From the NCBI GenBank assembly GCA_033782935.1, contig JAWQEG010004676.1, positions 1-64,000 of the forward strand: DNA of 64,000 nt, read 5' to 3'. The position numbers were made by a program, and so were the translations under genes. This DNA comes from Petrolisthes cinctipes. Lineage: Eukaryota > Arthropoda > Malacostraca > Decapoda > Porcellanidae. Under the pieces are notes generated by a model. That model had not been told where the DNA came from. It ran no database searches and saw nothing but the letters and a program-made list of their open reading frames with translations. Below, one piece after another: positions 54,541 through 64,000 of this stretch (its first letter is position 1; every line of letters begins with the position of its first letter).

Positions 54541-55548
54541 ATGCCCAGAAGTACCTCCTTAAGTATTGTTACCACGTAGGATATTTCCATCACTTACAAA
54601 ATATTGTCACTGATATTAAAAGTACCGGTACTTAGCTAGGATGAAGTATATAAAATGTATGCCATAGGTATTGAAGTATGTATGAATTCCAGGACGATGT
54701 CTGTTTATAAATTAGATGTGAAGTAGTTCCCCATATCATATGCCATATGTTACGAGCCTAGTAATCACCTCAGAAGGAATCTTGCCTGAATGAAAGTCAG
54801 ACTTATCATGTATCTCGTAGAGAACAGACACATAGTTCTCTAACCTTCTCACTTAGACCTATTAGTCTAATATTGTAGTATCTCAGTTCTCCAACTCAAG
54901 AAACAAAGTCCAAACCATTATATTCACAGAGCAAAAGTTGGAACTTGTATATAACCTGTATACTACATGTACATAATAAAGGAAAGATGAGGACTGAAGA
55001 TTTTAACCTTCTACCCTGGTAACTAAACTAAGAAGGTACTGCAATACTTGGGTGAACAAAGAGACACTCTACCAGTGACACTAATAACCGCTCGGAATGT
55101 AACCTAACTAAGAAGATAACTCTGGTGACTGCAGGTCAAGGTTTAATACTACACAGCACTGGTGGAGTAGCCTAGAGTTATAGTAAGTCTGTCTGTACTA
55201 AGTCACAACACACAACTCTACTACAACAACCACTTAAACAATTTGGTGACAACAGCAATAAGCCCAATACAAACAAACCTTCCATACATACAACCTGTAT
55301 GTAAAAAGTATTCTTTCAACCAATTAAACCCCAATATTCACTGTAAAGGCTTGAATAATAAATAGCCATTGCTAAGAAGGGAATGTGTTTACTTTTGTTT
55401 TTTATAGATACGTGAAAGAATATGAAGATTACAATTCGTATGGGCAGATTATCATGAATGTTGTATTATGTCATATACAATAAACTGATATTATGATGCT
55501 GATCCGAACAATGCTCCAGAAACACGATATTTCCTCTTTGCGGCCGTA

Positions 55549-55710
55549 AGTGTACCGTCACGAGCACTAATAAGTATCCAGGTGTGCTTCGAATACCAAG
55601 AGACAGTAAATAAATACACAATAAGATCTCCATTGGGATTAGTTCGTTGGTGAATTGGAATGTTTAAAGCTTCAACCAAAACTGTTTACTTATTAGTGCT
55701 GGTGACTGTA
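55549..55710. mobile_element. Tc1-like MITE, copy in C (as 48939-49092)
   Basis: The inverted ends TACTTATTAGTGCTGGTGAC and GTCACGAGCACTAATAAGTA flank the same interior. The left terminus has a C for A change (TACCGTCACG), so it is slightly degraded. Confidence 0.75.
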
Positions 55711-56072
55711 CAATTGTAGGACATTGAGGGAAGGTTTGTGTTCTGCAGAGTGTCACACACTTGGAGAATATTGTTAAATATTTGACGTAATAAACATAAA
55801 ACAATAACCAAGTAACATAATGGATTTGTATCACGTACTATATTATTATGTACTATATTATTATGTACTATATTATTATATATATGTATTATAATACTTG
55901 GGATATATAAATGTACAGTTCAGTGCATATAAAATATATATAAACTACAACAGTTTCCTGAGTCGTTGGTGAAGGAATGGTTATAATTGAAAGGAAATAA
56001 TAACAATCTATGTTTATTTTATAGGGAAATTCATGTTTATCACAAGTTTCGATAGTGTAGTGATAAAATAAA

Positions 56073-56078
56073 TTTATT
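56073..56078 (-). other. Polyadenylation signal of gene C
   Basis: AATAAATTTATTTTATC on the minus strand, in the position conserved with A and B. Confidence 0.75.
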
Positions 56079-56191
56079 CAGTATAAATCAGGAGGAATTT
56101 AGATCGTGATATAAAAATTCTACATGCCAAACATGAAGAGAATATAATTTTTCAAGTAATTTGATTTCAAGGCAATCCTTGAAATTTTATA

Positions 56192-56278
56192 ACACACACA
56201 CACACACACACACACACTGACACACACACACAAACTGACACACACACACACACACACACACACACTGACACACACACT

Positions 56279-56312
<34 letters not shown>
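56192..56312 (-). repeat. TG tract (CA on plus strand) after the stop codon of gene C
   Basis: As in A and B, the tract starts about 18 bases after the stop and contains TGTCAG interruptions. Confidence 0.95.
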
Positions 56313-56313
<1 letters not shown>

Positions 56314-56330
56314 GTGATCAGGAAACCAGT

Positions 56331-57023
56331 TTATTCATCCAGCTTAATGGAAGGAATTGCTGGGAAGGCAGACAGGCCAGAGTAGGGAAGGCCAGAGTAT
56401 GGAAGGCCAGCATGGGGAAGGCCAGCATAGGGAAGGCCAGCATGGGGAAGGCCAGCATAGGGAAGGCCAGTGTAGGGAAGGCCAGCGTATGGCAGACCAG
56501 TGTATGGCAGACCAGAGTATGGCAGGGCAGTGTATGGTAGAGTAGCAGGAATGTCTTCAGAGAGGGCAGCCTGAAGGCTAGTGTAGGGTAGGGTAGCAGG
56601 AAGGCCTGTGTAAGGCAGAATACCAGGAAGACCTGAATAAGGAAGGGCAGAATAAGGTAGAGCTGCATTAATTGGGTAGCCATAACGAGTGTAGTATGGT
56701 GAGAGCCGACCGTCCAACGTTGAAAGTAAGCCATCCAGGTCGTTGTCTGGGGCAGCCTCGGCAGCAGCAGCGGCAGCGTCGTATGCTGCCTGGAATTCAG
56801 CCTTGGCATCAGCCACCTCCTTAGTATCCAAGACAGGGGAAGGGGCACCCTCAGGTACAATCAATTCTGGTACAGCATCAGCAGCGGCGGCAGCAGCGGC
56901 GGTTTCATAAGCTGCTTTGAACTCTGCTTTGGCTTTCACCACTTCCTCTGTATCAGTCACCGGCTTGGGTGTCTCCAGAGGAAGGGTGGCGGCGCAGGCA
57001 GCGCCCACCAAAGCAACGAGAAT
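56331..57023 (-). CDS. Gene C coding exon 2
   Basis: The acceptor is GTCCTCAG|ATTCTC, phase 0; it has 230 codons plus TAA at 56331-56333. Confidence 0.9.
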   Translation of the reverse strand: MLVALVGAACAATLPLETPKPVTDTEEVVKAKAEFKAAYETAAAAAAADAVPELIVPEGAPSPVLDTKEVADAKAEFQAAYDAAAAAAEAAPDNDLDGLLSTLDGRLSPYYTRYGYPINAALPYSALPYSGLPGILPYTGLPATLPYTSLQAALSEDIPATLPYTALPYSGLPYTGLPYAGLPYTGLPYAGLPHAGLPYAGLPHAGLPYSGLPYSGLSAFPAIPSIKLDE

Positions 57024-57651
57024 CTGAGGACACAAACGGAAATCAACCAACTGCTACACACACCTACTGTATTTCTAATTGGTTATCCTGATATTTAGTA
57101 CATATAGGCTATAATATAACTACTCAAGAATTACGGTCCATTACCACTTACATACTAATAGATATAATGAATGTTATCTATATGTATATTAATATAACGT
57201 AGCATATATGACAGTTTTTCATCACTGTATAATAAATTTATTTATTTACTGTTAAAAAATGTCATAACTGATAACACACGCTGACTATGTTACAGACTCA
57301 TCGAGAAAAATAACTTGCAATTATTCCAAAGGTACAAAGTATTTTTTTTCTGACTTTCGGCACTGAATATATGAATCTAACAATATGACGAAAATCTCAT
57401 ATATTGTTCCGTATGCCACTTATATGTACATTTCCGAAGAGAATTTAATAGCATTTAGCTCTGCAGGTAAACAATAGAATATGCATGTTCTATCTGTCTC
57501 CAACTGTACCTTTATACATGTGTGGATAACATTCTCAAAGACCTCGTTGAAAATATGAGGCACTCAAATTTTCTCTATAGACAGATAGGATTCAATCACA
57601 ATAAATAGTTACTTCTCTTATATAAAAGTAAAGACTCACCAGCAGCTTCAT
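56331..57651 (-). CDS. Cuticle-protein-like gene C (two coding exons)
   Basis: Joining 57640-57651 and 56331-57023 gives 234 aa, five longer than A and B because one extra pentapeptide is present in the [20 protein letters not shown] region. It has the same signal peptide, DTxEVxxAKAEFxAAY motifs and Ala runs, and carries Asp (as A) and FPAIPS (as B). The intron is 616 bp, and apart from the first 15-20 and last 40 bases it is not alignable to that of A and B. There is a TATA box and an AATAAA, so it is probably expressed. Confidence 0.88.
57640..57651 (-). CDS. Gene C coding exon 1 (MKLL)
   Basis: ATGAAGCTGCTG then GTGAGT on the minus strand. Confidence 0.85.
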
Positions 57652-57706
57652 GTCTGTATGGGAGTGTGTGCAGTGCAGGTGTGCTGTGATCCTCCTCACA
57701 CTGTGC

Positions 57707-57713
57707 TTATATA
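57707..57713 (-). promoter_or_regulatory. TATA box of cuticle gene C
   Basis: TATATAA on the minus strand, 56-62 bases before the ATG, in an otherwise identical core promoter. Confidence 0.8.
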
Positions 57714-57815
57714 GAGCACCAACAGACGCTGCTCTCCTGTATATGTAGCCACACCCACTGGCATCCAGCCACGCCACGCCCTTTCAGTGTCATCCTCATA
57801 GTTTAGGACAAACAG

Positions 57816-58345
57816 GTACTAACCCATCTTGTCTTAGGAATACCACACTTTGTACAATATACGATGGAAATCATACTCAATCCTTCCATTTTCATCATTC
57901 ACTAGCTGAGTTATTAATAGTATGATAGAAATAATAGTTAATTAAAAGTAAAAATAATACTTTCTCAGTTCAGGTTTCGTCAAGGTTTTTTGTGTACAAT
58001 TCGGCAATTAATATTCTTAAGTCATCTTGCAATGCTCTCACATAGTTATACTCATACCTTAATATAACATCTACTGTAATGTTACCAGAGCTTAAATTAC
58101 ACCACCAGACACACACAATACCACCTCAAGCTACAATACACTCACACTACATCCACACAACACCACATACTCTCACCATTTCACTATACCAAACTACCTT
58201 GAACAACAACACCACAACAGATTCTCACCACACCACATTACACTTCACCATTACCCACAGTACACCACACACACCGGCTACATTCAACTGTACACAACAC
58301 CACACTACTATACACTATACTAACTCAGCACTACATTACACCATA
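57816..58345. other. Intergenic, A/C-rich at 58080-58345
   Basis: CACACAAYACCACC-like words without strict periodicity. No gene evidence. Confidence 0.4.
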
Positions 58346-58405
58346 TAAAACTTCAACTCGGAGCTGCTCGGTCAGACAGCTTGAGGAACTTCAACAACAA
58401 CAAGA
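58346..58405 (+). mobile_element. SINE 3' tail fragment
   Basis: GAGCTGCTCGGTCAGACAGC then TTGAGGAACTTCAACAACAA matches the tail of the SINE at 36234-36545. Confidence 0.65.
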
Positions 58406-58747
58406 CTTCAACTTGCTCCAAACACATTCACTCTATGTTACACTACGTACACTACACTAAGCTCACACTTTTATATTACTGTTTATTTACACTCCACCAC
58501 ACTATACTACACAATAAAACACCTCTCCTACACTTCACTGTCTTCCCATCCTTCTACACCACACCATGCAAACTTCACCACCATTCAGATAAAAGGATAT
58601 GATGACCTTTAATGGCTCAGACTCTAAATTTACACCAAGCCAGCTGCATGTAACAACGCCATTTCTCACTCTATGTCCTTGTCAATTTTTATTCTCCCCT
58701 CCCTTCCCTTCCTCCTTCTCTTCTAGGACCCCATATAGTCTTCTTAA

Positions 58748-58908
58748 TTAAGGGGTTAGTACACTGCTGGTAAATCTGGTGCAAATGATTCCTCCAAGCT
58801 ACTCCAGGCAACAAGCCACCATTATTTTTACTTATCTGGTCCGGTTTCCTGACATACTTAGGAGGAATTAAGGCACTCCAATATACCAAAAGTGCATTAC
58901 CCTCTTAA
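58748..58908 (+). mobile_element. TTAA-flanked MITE (piggyBac-like), copy d
   Basis: TTAAGGGGTTAGTACAC at the left and TTACCCTCTTAA at the right, with the family interior TGATTCCTCCAAGCTACTCC and CAGGCAACAAGCC. Perfect TTAA flanks. Confidence 0.85.
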
Positions 58909-59193
58909 TGAATTTAACAGGTGTAGTCAAATATATTTTTACATTTTACATTTTACATTTTACATTTTTACATTATTCTCAGACTACCTCAAGGGGATAT
59001 CACTGCCTGAGTGAAGCACTACTGAGATGCTAAAGTTAACATCTTGATCAAATTCTCGTAACAATAAATGTATATTCGTCTTGTATGATACTCTATCACC
59101 AGAGGAGTTATATAATATGCGATTCGGGAAAAAAAACCGTTGTGAAAAAGTAAACATCGTAGAGTGCAAATCACCATTACATAATATACAGTT

Positions 59194-59275
59194 AGTAAAA
59201 TCACATAATAAGTTAGTAAATAATAAGTTGGTAAATAATAAGTTAGTAAAATTACATAATAAGTTAGTAAAATCA
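59194..59275. repeat. AAGTTAGTAAA minisatellite
   Basis: About five degenerate units of AATAAGTTAGTAAA (period about 15, with longer spacers holding TCACAT). Confidence 0.85.
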
Positions 59276-59299
59276 GCGTGTTGTATTTTCATGTTTGGT

Positions 59300-59750
59300 G
59301 GAATGTAATCTAGAACAATATAATATAATGATCCGATGTGAAGTAGTATAGATGTAAATTAGTGTGATGTGGCAGCAGTGTGTGTTTGTGTGTATCGTAG
59401 TATAGATGTAATTAGTGTGATTTGGCAACAGTGTGTGTGTGTGTGTGTGTGTGTACTGTTCATCACGTGGCCCAGACCAACACTACCGTTCTAGGAGTAA
59501 TTTTTATAATAGTCGTAAATAATGGCTGTGTCAATCGTTACCATACCATAACCATCAATTCCTTCTATATAATTATGTAATGTCCAGTGACATATCACAT
59601 ACAACTATATTCTTTAACCATTGTACAGTACCAGTTAAAAGTTCTTAGTAACCTTTTTGTGACTGCATGGAACTCAAATGAAATTGGATATGAAAACAGC
59701 TATAAACAAACATCATGGCTTAAATAATTCGTAGGTTCATACACATCATT
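59300..59750. other. Intergenic with (GT)n
   Basis: A (GT)n tract at about 59428-59455 and a short tandem duplication of AGTATAGATGTAAAT. No gene. Confidence 0.5.
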
Positions 59751-59751
59751 A

Positions 59752-59906
59752 CCAAATACTAGCAGCGAACAAAAACTTTCGAAGACGACTGTAGCGAAGA
59801 TTTAGTATGTTCATCTCTACATTAATTAAGGCACTCCAAATACTAGCAACGAACAAAAACTTTCGAAGACGACTGTAGCGAAGGTTTAGTATGTTCATCT
59901 CTACAT
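59752..59906. repeat. Tandem duplication with an 84-bp period
   Basis: CCAAATACTAGCARCGAAC starts the copies at 59752 and 59836, both followed by AAAAACTTTCGAAGACGACT and GTATGTTCATCTCTACAT. They are nearly identical, so the duplication is recent. Confidence 0.95.
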
Positions 59907-60243
59907 AGCAGCTGGCCACACCCTCATCCTCACACCCACAGCACTTCCCCTAGAGAGATGTTACCAAGGGCATCAGAACAACAAGGAACGAGGAAGTATG
60001 GAAGGAGAAGCATCTTATGACCACTCCTCATCTTTTTTTCTTTTTCTTCTATATGATTATGCTAGCGAAAATTTGTTGAAAAGTTAATGGTATGATTTCA
60101 TCCATATTCTTTTTTCAGCAGTATTATGTCATGGGTAGATTTCCATTACGGTATTTGCGTGTTAAAATATATTATTGTGCAGATTAGAAATGAACTTTTG
60201 TCTGTGGTTCAAACCTGTGTGTGCTTCCTGGAAATGGTTGAAG

Positions 60244-60265
60244 TGTGTGTGTGTGTGTGTGTGTG
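60244..60265. repeat. (GT)n microsatellite
   Basis: A short GT tract. An open frame of 143 codons spans it but has no family resemblance. Confidence 0.9.
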
Positions 60266-60359
60266 TTCTATAACTTGTAATGGTGTTGGAAACGAGAATA
60301 ATTTTCCCGAAATCTTAGCGACTTCTGACATCTTGGTCCGCCCGCGTATTAGGGACATT

Positions 60360-60450
60360 GCCTGCGAGGACGTGGACAATACTTTAATGGTTTGGGCGCC
60401 CCATCGGACCAGAGCCATTCCCTCTCCTCTCTTCAAATGTCCCTCCTTTC
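60360..60450 (+). mobile_element. SINE-like fragment, GTGGACAATACTTTAATGGT type
   Basis: GACAATACTTTAATGGTTTG GGCGCCCC matches 63371-63400 and the inverse of 46080-46145. Confidence 0.55.
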
Positions 60451-60861
60451 CTACTTTTTCCGTGGTGCTTGCTGTCCTTCCCTTCTGTCTCCTTCTACCG
60501 TGTGCATGGAGCTGTAGAACATCTTGGTCCACGTCTAGAATCAAGAGCCATTATTGACTAAGGTACGATCATAATTATGGAGACAATTCTAAAAAGTGAA
60601 AAGATGTGTCTTTTGAAATTCTTGTGCTAAGATTCTTGCTGTGGCCTAATAAATGTATTTTTCCATTTGTTGCCTGGAAAAGTTAACAGTTTTTTGAAGC
60701 TGTCTGAGTCCTCCTCAAGAGTATGGCAAAGAATATGGTGGTGTCTGGGGATAGATATAATATTTACGGGGTCTATGATGTTGTAAAACTGCTCTAAAGG
60801 TTACTTAAGGGTTGAATATTGAAATTATCGTTTGAGATGAAATGATAAATATAATGTTATC

Positions 60862-61028
60862 TTAAAGAGTACTTACTCTCATGTAGTAAAACTGGAGTGC
60901 TATTGATTACTCTACTCCATCTACCAAACAAATCCTCACTCGTATATTGAAATACTTACTATGGTTTTTGGCATAGTTTCTAAAAATCAGTAGTCCTCTA
61001 ATTTGACTGCAAAAGATTATTTCCTTAA
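60862..61028. mobile_element. Possible degraded TTAA MITE
   Basis: TTAA at both ends (60862-60865, 61025-61028). The interior contains GAGTGCTATTGATTAC and its partial inverse AATCAGTAGTCCTCTAATTT, family-like but diverged. Confidence 0.4.
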
Positions 61029-61132
61029 CTAAAGTAAGTATCATGTGTAAGATATTGCTTAGCACACCTCCAATGTTACCTAAGAGAAGAGTCAACCAAG
61101 GGTAGAATCGGAGGTGTGGAAGAAGCTAGATG

Positions 61133-61137
<5 letters not shown>

Positions 61138-61188
<51 letters not shown>
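61138..61188. repeat. (GA)n microsatellite
   Basis: A GA tract of about 50 bp. Confidence 0.98.
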
Positions 61189-61191
<3 letters not shown>

Positions 61192-61429
61192 TCCCTGGGG
61201 CCTTGACAACAGCTAGTCAGCTACCCATCATCCAAGTTTTTATGTTGGTTTGGTTCGCCCCTGGAGCAGCGACCACAACAGTCTTCACCCCGGGGCAGGT
61301 AAAGTGAAACATTAAGGACTAGATTCAGCATGAGTGGAGAGCTGTTGGAATATTTACAACTGTATGGATATTTATAATTTTTAAGACGAATATGGAGTAT
61401 GGGCATGACTCATGGTAAGGAATAGTAGT

Positions 61430-61651
61430 ATTAAATGAAAATGTGTTTAGATTAGAGAATGAATTGCTGAGAAGGATCCTGAGGGTAAAGTGGCAGGACA
61501 GAGTTACAAATCAACATGAAAGGAATATCATGAGGGTGCAACCAATCGATAAATATGAGAAATTGTCACGTTGGAAGTGGTTTGGGCACTTATTGATAGG
61601 ATGGTAGGGAAACTTGGTTGAGGACAATGAGGAGAGATGCAGGGGAAGTGT

Positions 61652-61696
<45 letters not shown>

Positions 61697-61735
61697 CTGG
61701 TGGATTCATTGAGGCACTAGGCATCAGCTGGGTTA
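61430..61735 (+). mobile_element. LINE RT C-terminal fragment with an embedded (GA)n tract
   Basis: The plus strand reads ENELLRRILRVKWQDRVTNQ and VQPIDKYEKLSRWKWFGHLL, the LRRILxIxWxDxxTNxE and RRxWxWxGHxLR blocks at the C-terminus of a LINE distinct from the RTE-like pieces. A (GA)n tract at 61656-61694 follows. Truncated. Confidence 0.75.
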
Positions 61736-62020
61736 CTGCCGGAATTGATTACTTGCTTGATTAAGGTTACCACTCCGTTACTCATTGTGTCCACGATTAA
61801 AAAGACCTGCCTCAACCTAGTTCTCCTGAATAATTGTTTAGTTAGGAGAACTGCACCATTTGTCTGTTCCTTATTTCTCTTTATATTTCATGTTCTCGTT
61901 TTCTTATGTTTCATTCAGCATTACCCTTTATTTTTTTCATTATGTAACACTTTTTGATTGCATACAAAGACATCAGATTAGGAACTTCTTGTAGGATACA
62001 CAGTAAATCATCTTCAGTAA

Positions 62021-62131
62021 TATGATACACAAGTCGAGTTTTGGTCTCAGCATATATACAACTTGGAAACTGGATAATACGATACATAAGTCGAGTGTTG
62101 GTCTCAGCATATATAGAACTTGGAAACTGGC
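62021..62131. repeat. Tandem duplication with a 57-bp period
   Basis: GATACAYAAGTCGAG, TTGGTCTCAGCATATATA and ACTTGGAAACTGG recur at 62021 and 62078. Confidence 0.92.
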
Positions 62132-62295
62132 AAGTGAGGCTGGGTGGGACAGGGTGATCAGGTTGGGCTGGGTGGAACTGGGTGGACTTAAGTTGGGAGG
62201 GGTGTGGCGGTGGTGGACGAGGTATGTAGGTAGGTAGGAAGGGTGTATATGGGAGGGCCGGAGGGCAGTGGTGGGTGGGGCTGGCTGGAGTAACC
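62120..62295 (+). other. G-rich stretch
   Basis: Many GGG/GG runs on the plus strand (GTTGGGAGGGGTGTGGCGGT and similar) could form G-quadruplexes. No gene is associated. Confidence 0.5.
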
Positions 62296-62299
62296 TTGG

Positions 62300-63320
62300 A
62301 CCTGTGGATTGTGTGACAAAAAATATTGCTCCTCTTCCTTACTTTTTCTCTACATTCCTGACACACCATCTAACATCCTCAATTAATGATCTGATCTTTT
62401 CACAACATATCACATGAATCGTTCTATACGTTACTAGCACGTTGTTTTCACTCCACGCTGCACTATCGAAGAATTATCAGGACCTTACTCCCTCATTTAC
62501 ATATTCCCTGGGATTATAACAGACAACACAAGGAGGGGCCAGGGTTCGACACCCATAAAGTTTTCTGTCAAACTTTTGCCACTATCTCTAAGTTTCATTC
62601 CACTAGGTTTTTGTTACTATGAATGTGGACTGTTGACGTATAATATTTCTTAGAAGTGGACGAAGGTTTAGTCACCTACAGTATGAACAGCGAGACCATG
62701 CACTAGCTGAATAGGTAGAAAAAAATAACAGAAGACAAAGATATGCAGCAATGTTTTTCCTCTCTTTGCTCGGATGCAAAATTTAGAATGAAGCTACAAC
62801 ACGTTCATCACTGTCTGGACAAACAAGTACATAATATCATCTTAGGACTGAAAGAGATAACCCACTATATCCTCTGAGTTTTCCCTTTGTGTAAGTCGGC
62901 CGATGAACATGAGTGTTTGACAACCCATCATGTAAAGTGTCGTGAACTTTACGTAGAGTTTATAGCTCCCCTAGTAAGACAGCCTCTGAGAATCTTAATA
63001 AACATTGAATAATTTTCTTTCTCGTACCAAGTAGAGTGCCAAGGTACCCATATGGACCAATTTTTAGTTTTTTAGATTCAACCTTTTAGACGTACGAATG
63101 GACAGACGAACAAACCAATAGACACTAACGCCGGATAGGTGGGGCAGTGGGTTAGATGGTGTAGGAAAAGAGAAATGAGTAAATAAAGGAGTGTGGAGGA
63201 CAAAGAAAATAGCCTACGGTATTGTACATAGTGAGAGTGGTAGAGTTGGTGGAGGTTACAAGGAAGGCTTTTGACCACACCCACCATGCCCGGTATAGTC
63301 AGCATACTGATGGTTGTCTT
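62300..63320. other. Intergenic, no feature recognised
   Basis: No gene. Open frames are short and unsupported. Confidence 0.4.
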
Positions 63321-63327
63321 CTCCACC

Positions 63328-63358
63328 TCTCTCTCTCTCTCTGTCTCTCTCTCTCTCT
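63328..63358. repeat. (TC)n microsatellite
   Basis: A TC tract of about 30 bp with one TG interruption, immediately before the SINE-like element. Confidence 0.95.
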
Positions 63359-63362
63359 GTAT

Positions 63363-63550
63363 TGACTGTAGTGATGTGGGCAATACTTTAAGGGTTTTGG
63401 CGTCCCTTCAGCCCCAGTCACTCCCTTTCAGTTCTTCTACTGTCCCTCTTTTCTTTCTGTTTCCATCCTGCTTGCTATCTCACCTCTATATCACCTTTTC
63501 CTTGCGCTATATGACCTTGCTGTTACGGCACCTAATATCAATCAATCGTT
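63363..63550 (+). mobile_element. SINE-like element, GTGATGTGGGCAATACTTTA to CCTAATATCAATCAATC
   Basis: This is the longest copy of the family also seen at 46080, 60360 and (tail only) 1924. It starts GTAGTGATGTGGGCAATACT and ends GGCACCTAATATCAATCAAT. I see no clear polymerase III box, so the SINE label is inference from size and dispersal. Confidence 0.55.
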
Positions 63551-64000
63551 CATCTCTCTCTCCCTCCTTCCCCCCCCCCTCTCTCTAAAATTAATTATCC
63601 TCCCACATAATAAATTCAGGAAGCCTCTTTTATCTCTAGAAACCCTTGTAGTTTCCATGAAGTGTTATGTAATGTTGGTATTCTGTACATGTGAGGGATA
63701 CCATAATAAATTGAAGACAGTCTCGCGGCGGCCAGCCTGAACCAAAGCCGAGATATATACTTTGGCCTGAACTGTTGTCTTAGGAATCCAAAAACATTGT
63801 CGTTGATTTTCTATGTCCAAATAATTGACCCTGACTGTAACATTAGACACCATAAAATAGGCTAATTATTATTCCTATTACGTGGACAATAATAATAAGA
63901 TGGTTGATTTGTTAACATTCTATCCTGCTGAATCACTTTCGATGAAAAATCACAAATTTTTTTTAGACTATCGATTGTTATTTCTTCATACCTTAGAAGT
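63551..64000. other. Window end, no feature recognised
   Basis: AT-rich DNA after a C-run at 63570-63580. A minus-strand frame of 62 codons is not supported by any family. Confidence 0.4.

Larger units (their letters stand above)
53705..57815 (-). repeat. Segmental duplication unit C (inverted, full length)
   Basis: The reverse complement of the region aligns with unit A from the LINE fragment (53705-54540) through the distal DNA to gene C and its promoter. It lacks the 48343 and 48639 MITEs and has a different intron in the cuticle gene. Confidence 0.9.

Noticed and set aside
60126..60557. 143-codon frame near 60.3 kb
   Set aside because: It runs across a (GT)n tract and a SINE-like fragment and shows no family resemblance.
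61911..62369. 152-codon minus-strand frame with a Pro/His-rich segment
   Set aside because: It is the complement of the G-rich stretch and a 57-bp tandem duplication; composition explains it.

Overview
This is eukaryotic, arthropod-type DNA, most likely from a decapod crustacean. The reasons are long GA, TG and CA microsatellites, stretches rich in GGTTAGG-like words, a very heavy load of LINE, SINE and MITE debris in introns, and a cluster of secreted Ala-rich and LPY[SAT]G-repeat proteins that look like cuticle proteins. Genes have GT-AG introns. There is no bacterial or viral gene organisation. The species assignment is inference; the exon structures below are read directly from the sequence.

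Layout. 1-11.8 kb is intergenic: simple repeats, a 99-bp pyrimidine minisatellite, an inverted CA/TG minisatellite pair, MITEs, a Harbinger-like element at 6627-7230 and two dead LINE reverse-transcriptase relics. 11.88-21.66 kb holds RPF1 (minus strand, six coding exons, 339 aa), a Brix-domain 60S biogenesis factor. Its introns carry RTE-like LINE fragments and a large block of foldback repeats. 22.0-24.65 kb is a minus-strand LINE whose N-terminal region encodes three CCCH zinc fingers. 27.41-40.54 kb holds PDAP1 (plus strand, five coding exons, 188 aa). Its first coding exon has only 13 coding bases. Its 9.4-kb intron 1 contains a 7.6-kb satellite array of nine units, each a mosaic of a 31-bp minisatellite, a palindromic MITE and the left part of a TTAA-flanked MITE. 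RPF1 and PDAP1 are divergently oriented, with start codons 5.75 kb apart. 40.5-46.6 kb is 3' flank of PDAP1 with a few MITEs.

46.6-57.8 kb is a recently duplicated cuticle-protein-like locus: copy A (+), copy B (+) and copy C (-). Each has a TATA box, a four-codon first coding exon (MKLL), one intron, a second coding exon, a TG tract just after the stop codon and an AATAAA. A and C form an inverted repeat with arms of about 4.2 kb around B. Exons and downstream DNA are nearly identical, but most of the C intron is unrelated, and two MITEs present in A and B are missing from C. 57.8-64 kb is intergenic repeat-rich DNA.

The genes do not form a pathway. RPF1 and PDAP1 are single-copy housekeeping genes; the 46.6-57.8 kb cluster is a tissue-type structural gene family. 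The most unusual structures are the PDAP1 intronic satellite, which preserves a record of its origin from transposons, and the palindromic cuticle-gene cluster with a replaced intron.
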